Below are positions 32,986-43,890 of a stretch of 64,000 nucleotides of DNA, piece after piece. Source of the stretch: Anthoceros angustus (Eukaryota > Streptophyta > Anthocerotopsida > Anthocerotales > Anthocerotaceae); contig MU008223.1 in NCBI GenBank assembly GCA_010909165.1, positions 105,001 to 169,000 on the forward strand, written 5' to 3'. The notes beneath the pieces are model-generated. The model saw only the letters and a list, made by a program, of their open reading frames with translations. It did no database searches and was not told where the DNA came from. The position numbers and the translations under genes are program-made. Position 1 is the first letter of the stretch, and every line of letters begins with the position of its first letter.

Positions 32986-34554
32986 AAGGAAGGGGAGGGT
33001 GTTGACCAACACCATCTCTGTGCATCCAAGAAGCTAGACCTTGATTTGGTCATCCGGTCTAGTCTTCTAAACCTCAAGTTTTGTTTTTCGGTATGATCTA
33101 GAAGCGGTGGATAGATGACTCAATGATGCTAGGGTTTGTGTCTTACGGATTCAAAATACCGGTTTGATCAACACAAGATACTGCGTTAGTGACGGCTATG
33201 AATGTAGTCGTGCTGCAATTTTTATCCGGATGCCTCGTATTGGATGCATGTCTTGGAATCGTCATCCTTTGGGATCGACTCAAGGTCTGCTTAGGTGAAG
33301 CATCATCGCATCTTGCGTAGCTTTGATCGCACAATCGTGAGACTGGTCGATGTTTGATACATGTAGCAAGGAATGACGGTGGCCGGGAGGACAACGACGC
33401 AGGTTGAATGACAAAATAGGTGGTATCTTGTTGTTTGGCTTCAATCGGACGATCCGAGCACAAGATTGCATGTGAATGGCTTCACGAAGATAGCATGCGA
33501 TAGATATTGTGCTACACGGATGCTCGCAAGCTTTCGCATCGGGATGTCGATCTAGTTTTGCATATCGCGTTGCTACCAGTTGGATGTACTGCTGATGTAA
33601 GATTGCACCTTTGGAATATTGGGAGTCGGGGACAAGGGCCTCTTTGGACGCGCTTTTTGATCAGACGGGTTGGACGACTGCTGGTTTTGCCGCCTCGCCG
33701 CCATCGCTCATGGATTGCTTGCTAGGAATGATTATCTCGGTTGAGGGTTCCACTTTGTGGCTGCCGTGCTTGGAGCCATACAAAGTGGCGCGTGCGGTGT
33801 GGTGCCGCAACTGGTTTTGCTTCCACGATGGGCTGCTTTGTCTTCTTTGGAAATTGATGTAAATGCGGTGCCACGGCCGCCTACCTGGTGGGTCTTTGGA
33901 TATGCGGTGGATCGGAGGTTGTCGTCGATCTAAAGCGTGAGCAGGATGACCATGCTACCGAATTTGCTTGGTGACACCCGTCACGGAGAGGTGTGTCGGC
34001 GCCTCGGTGAGGATCGACTATGGGCAAGGAAAAAAAGGGGCTGGGTACAAATTTGAGTTGGCCTCTTTTGGACGCGATTTTGGCCGGACGGGTTGGAGGA
34101 TTGCTGGTTTTACGCTCCCCGCCGCCATCGCTCATGGATTGCTTGGGGAATGATGACCATATGGTTTGATGGTTATTGTGGCATGCTGCTTGGAGCCATA
34201 CAGTGGCGCCCGCAAGCGGTGAGACGACCGATGGTTTTGCTACCACGGTGGATGTTCCTGAGTGGAATTGGTGTCGGGTGATTAGCACGATGTCTTTTGT
34301 CTGGATGCCGGATGGGCGGGATGGGTGGATCGACGAGGTTGTCGATCTAAAACTTGACCGGATATTGGCCCGCCAATTTTTGTCACAACTATTGGATCTG
34401 ATGCGCGGGTGCCGACCCGCACGTGGGCTTGTGATGGCCGCGATGGGCGTGGAGAGAAAGCGATGTCGGCAATAAACGACGCCGCTTAAGCTGGGCGAAT
34501 GCATGAGGATGTGTAGTGATTGAGATTGCAACTTGATGAGAAAATGATGTAGTC

Positions 34555-35020
34555 ACGTAAGGAAGTGTGTGATGACCGGTGAGCGACTTGGAGAGAAAAA
34601 GATGCTACTAGTAGGTGCATGCCTATTGGTGACAATGATACTGTGTGATGATGGAGACGATGTCGACAATGGACGCACGCGTTTGTTTCCGAAGGATGTG
34701 TATGAAATTAAGACGGTGAGACTAGTGAGCTGAAAAAGCGATGCTCATCAAGTGGATGCATGCTTGCTTGCAAGCATGTGTAGGTGTAATGGTTGAGACT
34801 CATGCCCGGAGAAAAAAACGATGTAGGGATGCATGTACACGCAAGGATGCATGTGGTGATGATTGCTCGATGAACGGCCTAGAGAAAATAATGCAAGCAA
34901 TGATGCACACATGCGCTGGCAAGGATGCATGGGGTTTGTGATATTGAGGCGGTCATTTGGAGAGAAAACGAGACATAGATGCACACTACTCCCTTGCTAC
35001 AAGGATGCTTGCGGTAAGGT
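34555..35020. repeat. Minisatellite inside A0
   Basis: Tandem degenerate units of roughly 80-90 bp marked by GAGAGAAAA(A)CGATG and CAAGGATGCATGTG. Equivalent blocks occur in A2 (46,420-46,900), A3 (53,815-54,290), A4 (57,490-57,800) and, shortened, A1 (39,175-39,430). Confidence 0.75.
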
Positions 35021-35475
35021 TTTGATAACTTACGGTGACATACCAACCATGGACCACAAATGGTGATGGTTCTGTTTACTTTGACAACCACGACGAAATT
35101 AATGGTGACATGCATGATTTTCTCTCTCAGAGCGGTGATGTTCCTATTTGCCTGATCCCGGGTTGCTAGCATGCTGAAAAATGGAAGAGTGCTTATAGAC
35201 ATCTTGGTTCACTGCGATTCGATGTAAGGTCTAACTACTTACCAATGGGCCGACGGAAATTGCGTAACATTGCATGCCTTTACACAATCATCCGTACGCT
35301 ACAAATGTGATATACTCATACCAATGGAATGTGGATCTCTCACACATGGGGTTGATTTAATTAGGAGACCTATGTAACTTGAAAAATCCTTCCTGGATTG
35401 GATTTTAAAATATATCTCTAAGCATTTTGCTTGAAATGACTGCTAGTCGCGTTTGATTTATGCGATGTAGTCTAG

Positions 35476-35521
35476 GAAATCTATCTCATTCATCTATCTA
35501 TCTATCTATCTACATTCATCA

Positions 35522-35552
<31 letters not shown>

Positions 35553-35554
35553 TC

Positions 35555-35653
<99 letters not shown>

Positions 35654-35691
35654 ATCTATCTATCTATCTATCTATCATCTATCTATCATTC

Positions 35692-35722
<31 letters not shown>

Positions 35723-35788
35723 ATTCATCTATCTATCATCTATCTATCTATATCTATCTATCTATCTATCTATCTATTCATCTCATTC

Positions 35789-35850
<62 letters not shown>

Positions 35851-35932
35851 TCATTCTATCTATCTATCATTCATCTATCTATCTATTCATCTATCTATCT
35901 ATCTATCTATCTATCTATTCATCTATCCATTC

Positions 35933-35963
<31 letters not shown>

Positions 35964-35991
35964 ATCTATCTATCTATCTATCTATCTATTC

Positions 35992-36050
<59 letters not shown>

Positions 36051-36120
36051 ATCTATCATCTATCTATCATCTATCTATCTATTCATCTATCTATCTATCT
36101 ATCTATTCATTCATCTATTC

Positions 36121-36166
<46 letters not shown>

Positions 36167-36216
36167 TCATCTATCTATCTATCTATCTATCTATCTATAT
36201 CATTCATCTATCTATC

Positions 36217-36258
<42 letters not shown>

Positions 36259-36375
36259 TCTATCTATCCATTCATCTATCTATCTATCTATCTATTCATC
36301 TATCTATCTATATCTATCTATTCATCTATCTATCTATCTATCTTCATCTCTATCTATCTATCTATCTATCTATTC

Positions 36376-36407
<32 letters not shown>

Positions 36408-36419
36408 CTATCTATCTTC

Positions 36420-36456
<37 letters not shown>

Positions 36457-36511
36457 CATTCTATCTATCTATCTATCATTCATCTATCTATCTATCTATC
36501 TATCTATCTTC

Positions 36512-36578
<67 letters not shown>

Positions 36579-36588
36579 CATCTATCCA
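35476..36588. repeat. (TCTA)n microsatellite between A0 and A1
   Basis: About 1.1 kb of TCTA with ATTCATC-type interruptions. It lies exactly at the A-module boundary, between the A end (TAGTCTAGGAAATC) and the A start (TCTATCCAAGAGAGAG). The 398-residue ORF across it is a repeat translation. Confidence 0.97.
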
Positions 36589-39500
36589 AGAGAGAGTTAT
36601 GTTCCTATGAGATCCATGAATTTGCCCTTTGTGTGCCCATAGATTGGTGCTTCTAAATGATGTTTATCCATCCCAAACATCCCATCGATGAACTAGTAAA
36701 TCTATTCCTTCAATGTTTACGTAATACTAATTTGTGAAGGAATTTTTATTGATTTTATTTATTATTTACCCTTTATTATTTTCTTACTAATATGGTTGTT
36801 TTCCTTGATTTTTGAGATAAATATTAATTCAAGGCTGTCTAATATTTATGCAATTTTTATTTGTCTTTTTTGGATAATAAACTTGGAAGCGTGATGTTTG
36901 CATTCTTTATGAGTATCTTTCATCTGTTTTGTTTTTTAGCCTTAGAGAGGTGTCTAACCCATAAAAATGCACCATTAGACTCTTGATAACTATGGAGTGA
37001 ATAGAATATGAATATGCTTGCCTTTTCCAATGGCTATCACCTTTTATTGGTAGAAGGACATAGTGCCTTACCCACTTGGGCATATTAACACCTCATATGG
37101 GCCATGTGTACATTTATGACCTCGGACCTTGTTTCACTTTTTATATACTACTAGGCTATAAATGAGGGATCGACCTATGTGCATGTTTGTTAAAGATGGG
37201 TTGATTCCTTGTGGGTTATCATTGGTAGGAATGGCTGCCCAATAGGATTATATAACTTGTGAGCGGTTGGATAGAATTTGCTACCCAATGAAATCCCTTC
37301 CTCCAAACTTTGGTTGGGGTTCCTCCTTCCTCTCCTATGCTTAGCCTCTACCTTTGATGATTGTCATTCTCTCTATTGCTCCCCGCCTATTTGCGTGATC
37401 ACCTTACTTAGTACCTTGGTCTCTTTGTCGCGTTGCCTCCCCAAGCTAGCCATGGCTACCAAGGTTGAACCTTTTCTCCTCTACTTCACTATGCAACCTT
37501 AGAATTAGTGGATGTGCAATGGATCCCGTCTCACCAAGGATCCAAACGGGCCGATGATCCCTTTTGGTGGTGAAGAAGGAAGGGGAGGGGTGTTGACCAA
37601 CACCATCTTTGTTCATCCAAGAAGCTAGACCTTGATTTGGTCATCCATGGTCTAGTCTTCTAAACTTCAAAGTTTTGTTTTCTCGATGATCTAGAAGCTT
37701 GGATAGATGACTCAATGATTGCTAGGGTTTATGTCTTACGGATTCCAAAATACGGTTTGATCAACACAAGATACTTCGTGATCCGTGACGTGGCTATGAA
37801 TGTGTCGTGCGCTACATTTTGTCTGGATGCCTCGTATTGGATGCATGTCTGGAATTGTCATCCTTGGGATACGACTCAAGGTCCCGCTTAGGTTGAATGA
37901 TAGGTGGTAACGATCGCTTCATTTGGCGACGGGCAAGATTACATATGAATGGTTTATAGGGATGTTTGACACAGATAAACATTATGCTACGGATGATCGC
38001 TTATGCTTGCGGGACAACGCCAACCTAGTTTTGCGTACCGCTACCACGGTGGATGTACGCTCGACCGCAGGATCACACTAGAAAACGGAACCCGCAGCAA
38101 GGGCCTCTGCCGACGCTTTTTGATCGGACGGGTTGGGCGATTGATGGTTTGCTGCTCGATGCCATCATGGTTTGCTTGCTGGAAACGGCGACCATCCGGT
38201 TTGAGGGTTCTCTTGCCGCCAATGCATGGAGCCATACAAATGGCGAAGCGTGCCGAGCACTGGGTTTTACTACCACCGTGGCTGCTTGCGCTGATTGCTG
38301 GAAATTGAGTGTGATGCGAGCCATTTGCTACCGCGGTGGGTGCTAGATTGCCTGAGGAGATCGAGGTCGGTGCGTGGAAGCAAGGAATGACGGGCGGTGA
38401 GGAGAACGACGTGGACAAGCGCAGTTGAATCAAACGGATGGTCTGTCGTTTGGAATCACTTGACGGTCACACAAGATTGCTGAGAATGGCGATAGGGATG
38501 CATGTGTGTGACGACGATGGGCATAGTGTCGCTAGATGATTGCTTGAGCTTGCGGCCGACGCCGACAGTTTAGCATAACGCTCACCACGGTTGGATGTGC
38601 TGCTGACTCATGAGGATCACATGGAAAATTGGGAGTCCGTCAAGGCAAGGGCCTTTTTGGACGCTTCCGACCGGACGGGTTGGAGGATTACTAGTTTTTC
38701 TGCCCTCGCCATCACTCATGGATTGCTTGTTGGGAATGATGACCATGCTGGCGGTTTCTGTGGCTCGCCTTGCTTGGAACCATGCAAATGACGCCGAAGC
38801 GGTGAGACGCCCGATGGTTTTGCTACCATGGATGCCATCAGAAATTGGTGTCGGTGGTGATAGAGCGTTGCAACGGATGATGGATGCTGGATATGCATTT
38901 GATAGATCCGGGTTGTCGATCTAAAACTTGACCGGATGGCCATCGCCGCTTTTTTGTCACAACCGCTGGGATCCGGTGATGTGCGGTCTTGTGCATCACT
39001 CAACATGCTTGATGACGATTCACTGAGTAGAGTTTGCTTGATGAACCATCTCACGGGGTGTGACGCCCGTATCAAGGATCGACTTTGGAGCAACCAATAA
39101 AGAGGTCTGAGGGGTGATAATATGCGATGCTGGTTCGGATTGATGAGACGCTTTGCTCAGCGATGCATGATGGTCTGTAATGACCATGGGTGAAAATGAT
39201 ACAAGTAGGACGATCCGTTGCAAGGAAGTGTGTGATGCTTAGACTGAGACTTGAGAGAAACGATGAAAGTGTAGTTTAGTTGCAATGATACATATGGGTG
39301 TATGTGGAGACTAAGATGCGCAACGGACGTGCCGGTGGTTGTTTGATGATGTGAGTGGCGGATGAGCCTAAAAACAATGCAAGCAATGATGCACACTTTG
39401 CCCGCTATGCCGCAAGGCATGTGGGTTTTGAATGCGCTTATCGGATGAGTGGGCGATTTGCTTTTGCCGCCCCTCATCGCTCATGGATTGCTGGGAATGC

Positions 39501-39960
39501 ATTCGCTTGAGGGTTCTACCAAGGCATGCCAAATGTGACAAGTGGCACCGCTTTTGCCGCAGACACGCTGACTAATGGTATTTTTTTTCTTGATTGCTGA
39601 AAAATGTGATGTTATATGCATGTACACGAGCTATGCTATGCTGCTGATGGAAAGAGTGCTTATAAGACCGGTTCACTTTGGTTGATTCATATTCTAACTA
39701 CTTACCAACCGGGCCGACGGGAAATTGCCATTGCATGCCTTTACACAATCATCCGTGTGCACGCTACAAATGTGATATTTTCATACCAAGGAGGGCATAT
39801 TGGATCTCTCACACATGGGGTTTATGGAATTAGGAGACCTATGGTCCGGAAAATCCTTCCATGGGATTCGGATTTTAAAATATATCTCTAAACATCACTT
39901 TGCTTGAAATGACTACCATGTCGCACTTGCATTTATGCGATGTAGTCTAGGAAATCTATC
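36589..39960 (+). repeat. Array module A1 (type II)
   Basis: Full-length unit beginning CCAAGAGAGAGTTATG. It belongs to type II, shared with A4: TTCAAAGTTTTGTTTTCT before the GATCTAGAAGC stretch at about 37,665, and GGGTTTATGTC instead of GGGTTTGTGTC. It has three subrepeats (from about 38,095, 38,640 and 39,430) instead of two. The RNase H-like motif starts at 37,508. Confidence 0.88.
37508..37567 (+). pseudogene. RNase H-like motif in A1
   Basis: Frame reading VDVQWIPSHQGSKRADDPF. Same motif as in A3, with K for E before RAD. Confidence 0.45.
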
Positions 39961-42900
39961 TATCTTGTTTGGTCACCAAGAATCTTTTCAACCTTTGCCG
40001 GTTTAGAAAGTCAGTCAAATCTCTTGTGGATTAATCATGTGGTGTTCCAAATGTGTTGGACTCACTAAGTGGAAATTGGCTTGGTGTTCTGTGGCAATCG
40101 AGTTTCTCCCGCCTCATTCAAGGCTACACATGCTGGTTTGATCCCCCTTCTCGTGGCCGCTGTGATTGCTTCCATTGTCCCCTCCATTCATGCTGAAATT
40201 CAATTGCACGATAGCGCAGCATGGCGTCGCTTGTGGTGATGGATGGCACCCATCCGCTGGAGGTCCTCTCATTCAACGATTGCAAGCTTGCCAATAACCA
40301 GATAGTGATGAAGGGATGAAGCTTCTTCAAACCATTGAGCGTAACTTGGAGCAATGTGTCGTCAATGACGGTAGATGCACAAGCAGCTTGGACGAGGAAA
40401 GAGTTCGGATTGCCAAGGCTCAAGGTTGCAGTCGCATGAGCCCCGGCCCATGCTTCACAGAGGGCGGATTCAACCATCTCGGCTTCCCACGCCAACATGA
40501 CGGAGGAGGACCGCACCTTCATGAAATACGCCCAAGCACAAGAAATAAAGGCAACAAACGGCGAGGGTTCCTCTCATGAGCAATGTCCATTCCTCTTGTT
40601 GCACCTAGGGACATTGAGGTCGATTGCTTGCCATCTCCACAAGATGTGGACTGGCTCTAACCTCTCTTACTTGGCACCTTCATCGCTGAAACTTTTCAAG
40701 TCCTTTGTAGGCTAAGTGATGAAGAAATGGCGCGCTAAGGGGATGGAAATGTGGCTTCTGGCCGGGTGACGCAATTTTGCTTTGATGCTACCAAATGCCG
40801 AATCGATGAGATGATGTTGTGTAGGGTAAAAGGCTGTGAAAACCAGGGAAGGACCATGATGACAAAACATGGTGGAATTGGCTCAGCCTACATCAAATGC
40901 ATCGCCAAGATTTGTTGAACAGTGATGGTAGGGCTGCCCGCAATGGCGATCATCCGGTTTGACCAAGCCCTCGTTCATGGTACAAGATTTGGATGAGTTC
41001 TTTCTGGCGAGCCTCCGTGTTCAATGGTTGCCTTCACGACCCTTCGAATGCTGGCCAAAACCGTGATTGTGTGAAAGCCCACATTTCCTTCATGTATGTA
41101 CGTGAAATGATCTTTGGATGGTGCTGCATTTGCCACTAACCCCACCCAAAGGCTCCTTGTTGCATTCTGGATCAGAAAACTCATGATAGAGAAAATGATC
41201 AAGCCTCCTTCCTTCACGGAAGAATGCGATCGCTTGATGAAACAGAGTTGAGGTCCAATCAAAAATCCTATATGCGCAAAGCAAAGTCCGATGGGGACAA
41301 GCGAAAAGTCCTCACCAGAGGCACCTGTGGCAAGGTGTGGCCCTATGATGCACAATAGGTTTTCTAACAAATATCTACTATCGACAGAAAGAAGACTCTC
41401 CTATGGCTCGACATTAGCAACCTTAGCTCTCCAGCCTCGATCCGACACCGGCTCCTTCCAACACACATGGTGACGCACTCCCGGTGCCTCTTCTACCTCT
41501 AAGCCTCCTAGTGGACTACGGGAATCAAACTCGTGATTTTGTAAGTTGCCGATGACCCTCTTTTCTTTGTCCGCTAATTTTTCCTTGGTTGCCTTTTCTG
41601 TGTCATCGATGATCCGGTGCTCGCATGTTGCTTTTGACATGAGAATGGCAATTAGTGAAGCATGCACCGATACCAATGGTTTCGTTCACACGTTGTCTCG
41701 TAATAGATTGGAACATTTGCAAGTGAAAAGTTTTGACCAAGCTACTAACATGCTTGGTGATGCCTCCTTGATGTTAGTCTTGGAAACTACCTTTGATGGA
41801 GACATGTTGCCTCCTTGAGGCAAGAGGTGTACAAGCCTCGGAAAGTTTTGTGGATTTTCTTTTGAACTGGAGATAGTGTGCCCAGAGACACTTGCGTGTG
41901 CCCATCACAAAAGCGCTTCAAGCTTTTGTGGATCCTTTGACCATGGATCCCAATGATGGGGTGGCTCATGTTACCGCTGATTGTGCTCGTGAGGGACCGT
42001 AACCTCCAAGCACAACTCAAGATGGGATAAAGATCCCCTTGCCTCCCTCAACGTCCCGATCTTTGTGGAGAGTGTTCGGATTCTTTGCACAACTTGTGGA
42101 AATTTTCTTGGCACATGGGTGCAATCTGTTGATGAGCATGTTTTTGGCCCAAAATTGGCGCTCAGCTTCCAATCTTTGAGACAAGCCAAAAACAAAGGCT
42201 TTGGTCCTATGGTAGGACTCATGTTCGAAAATTCATGCGCAAGGGATGAGCTCTCATGGCTCCTTAACCACCTCTATTGTTCGCCTTGATAAAGCCAACG
42301 CCCCTGCTTTTCAATGCACCTTCTATGTCGAAATGTGCCTTGAAAAGACTTTGTGATCCGGACTTTTCACCCCGGCCGGAAAATGGCACTTGGTTGCCTA
42401 TCTCACATATCCCGAGTAACATTCAATTCCACCGAAAGCATACTCCCGAGATTCCGGTGGACCAAGACTTTGGTCTCCCTACCTCATGGGAATTTTTAAA
42501 CAGCATAAATTGAAGCATGTGTGGTTAACCAATGGACATGATTGTGTGTTCTCTATCTTGGCACCTACTCACATTTGCCACAAATCTTATTATTCCAATT
42601 TTAAGGGATTGGACCCTTGGGCTTCAAGAGGGCTATAAAACCTACTTGGAGTGGATACCTCAATGTTTTGGATCACGGAATCCGTGGTACAAGTGGCAAT
42701 CAATCTCCCGCTAAAATACATTCCATTTTAGTCATGGATATTACGCGATGCTATGAGGCTATTCCACACAAGGGAAGACTCCCGAAGCCATGGCTTTTGT
42801 CTTAAAAGGCATACATGTCACGAACATGAGCAAAACTAAAACCTTATGGGTGAAATACTCACCCGCAAGGCTTTTGTGATTACAAGTGGGTTTATGATAC

Positions 42901-43860
42901 ACCTAGTTGCACCACCGGACCATGGATCCCTCTCCCATACGAGAGACTCCTAAGTCTCCACTTATGGCTTATGCAAGCAAAATGTCCAGCTTGGAAACCA
43001 CGGTTGCAAACCTGCATCCCAATGGGCTTTTCATGCTCTCCACTTTGGTGCAACTTGTACTTCTTCTCCTATGAATGCCGCTTCATTCAACGCCTAGCAC
43101 GACTAGGAAGAATCGATCTAATGGCACTGCTCAAAGAAGCTAGAAGATACATTGATGATATCCGGCTCAACCGCCACCGCTCACGAATTCTTGGACCCTA
43201 ATGCTAAGCGTGATCATAATCCCTATTGGACTCCACATTGTTGAAATCCAACAAGAGGTGGATGAAACTTACCTAATCGCCGAGGGCATCACACTTGGAA
43301 AGTCGGCCCACTTTCTAAACATGCAAATTCATATTGAGGATCCCATCCTTGGAATTTATAAGACCTATAAGTTGACAAACGAAGGGCTCTCCCATTCAAA
43401 TATGCACAATACATCCACTTGAACTCTAATAGACCAATTCGCCAAGCATACAATGTAATTGTGTCTCAAGTGTTCCCTATCCTCTATGTATCTAGTGAGG
43501 CCTCACTAGCCTACATAGAACTCATGGAACTTATTAAAGCCTTCATCAACAATGGCTTTAGGAACACAAGCTTAAAACCATTGTTAAAAATGCTTAATGC
43601 TTGGAACCTTCCTGGTCTTAAGTTCCCAATTGAGGATCTTGTTAGCATGTTCAATTAATTTCCCACATAACTTCTCTCTATGGGATGGTTAGATAGATTT
43701 ATGTATATGATGCTTCATGCATCATGTTTTTTCTCTCATTTTATTACAATTATATTTCCTTTGGTGGTATAAATATCCTTGGATCAAGGGCATTTGTATA
43801 CCTCATTTGCCCCCCGATCCAAAAAGGAATATATTTGTAAATTCAACCAGGAGAGTGGAG
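39961..43860 (+). mobile_element. RT module 1 of the array
   Basis: A 3.9-kb module that begins CTTGTTTGGTCACC directly after an A end and stops at a short TCTA run before A2. The first 2.6 kb reads as broken coding sequence without a recognised domain (for example EERVRIAKAQG near 40,400 and FLGTWVQSVDEHV near 42,100). The last kilobase encodes a reverse transcriptase. RT module 2 is the same sequence with different short gaps. I looked for, and did not find, a GIY-YIG or AP-type endonuclease. Confidence 0.85.
42617..43658 (+). pseudogene. Reverse transcriptase (non-LTR/Penelope-like type), copy 1
   Basis: Polymerase motifs occur in order across three frames. Motif A is VMDITRCYEAIPH with the catalytic Asp at 42,735. 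Motif B region is IPMGFSCSPLWCNLYFFSYE at 43,016. Motif C is RYIDDI with the catalytic pair at 43,148-43,159. A FLNMQIHIEDP block follows, and the last frame (43,419-43,658) holds AYNVIVSQVFPILYVSSEAS and a C-terminal helix. The YIDD box and the FLNM...KFDKRRALPF...NRP..QAYNVIVSQ layout are unlike Ty1, Ty3 or L1 RTs. They resemble a green-lineage group I associate with Penelope-like elements. That family name is from memory; the RT identity itself is firm. At least three frameshifts make the copy inactive as read. Confidence 0.8.
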
Positions 43861-43890
43861 GTATCTATCTATCTATCTATCCATCTATCC
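43861..43890. repeat. Short TCTA run at the RT1-A2 boundary
   Basis: TATCTATC repeated, then CCATCTATCC, between the end of RT module 1 (GGAGAGTGGAGG) and the A start (AAGAGAGAG). Confidence 0.9.

Larger units (their letters stand above)
16681..33546. repeat. Right arm of giant inverted repeat
   Basis: Reverse complement of the left arm, beginning in the GATA microsatellite and running outward. AT-rich parts are almost identical to the left arm (for example 21,960-22,200 with 11,500-11,720), whereas CG-rich parts differ by many short gaps (22,850-23,060 with 10,560-10,830). The base pairing with position 1 falls near 33,546, inside module A0. The true outer boundary is therefore not seen. 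Confidence 0.93.
32384..35475 (+). repeat. Array module A0 (type I, 5'-truncated)
   Basis: Same sequence as the other A-modules from about 390 bp into the unit. It contains a TATA-like CTATAAATGAGG near 32,575, the RNase H-like motif at about 32,926, and two copies of a roughly 420-bp subrepeat (33,640-33,870 and 34,060-34,290, marked by GACGGGTTGGA and CATCGCTCATGGATTGCTT). It also has a minisatellite of roughly 80-90 bp period (about 34,555-35,020) and the shared end ATTTATGCGATGTAGTCTAG. No coding frame persists across copies. Confidence 0.88.

Noticed and set aside
35460-36656. 398-residue ORF across the array
   Set aside because: Also a translation of the 1.1-kb TCTA microsatellite.
37278-37502. 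Recurring A-module ORF containing MATKVEPFLLS
   Set aside because: Its length and frame vary among A copies and it overlaps, in another frame, the RNase H-like motif. It recurs only because the DNA is repeated.
39961-42600. GIY-YIG or EEP endonuclease upstream of the array RT
   Set aside because: I looked through the readable pieces in both RT modules and found no convincing motif. Frameshifts may hide one.
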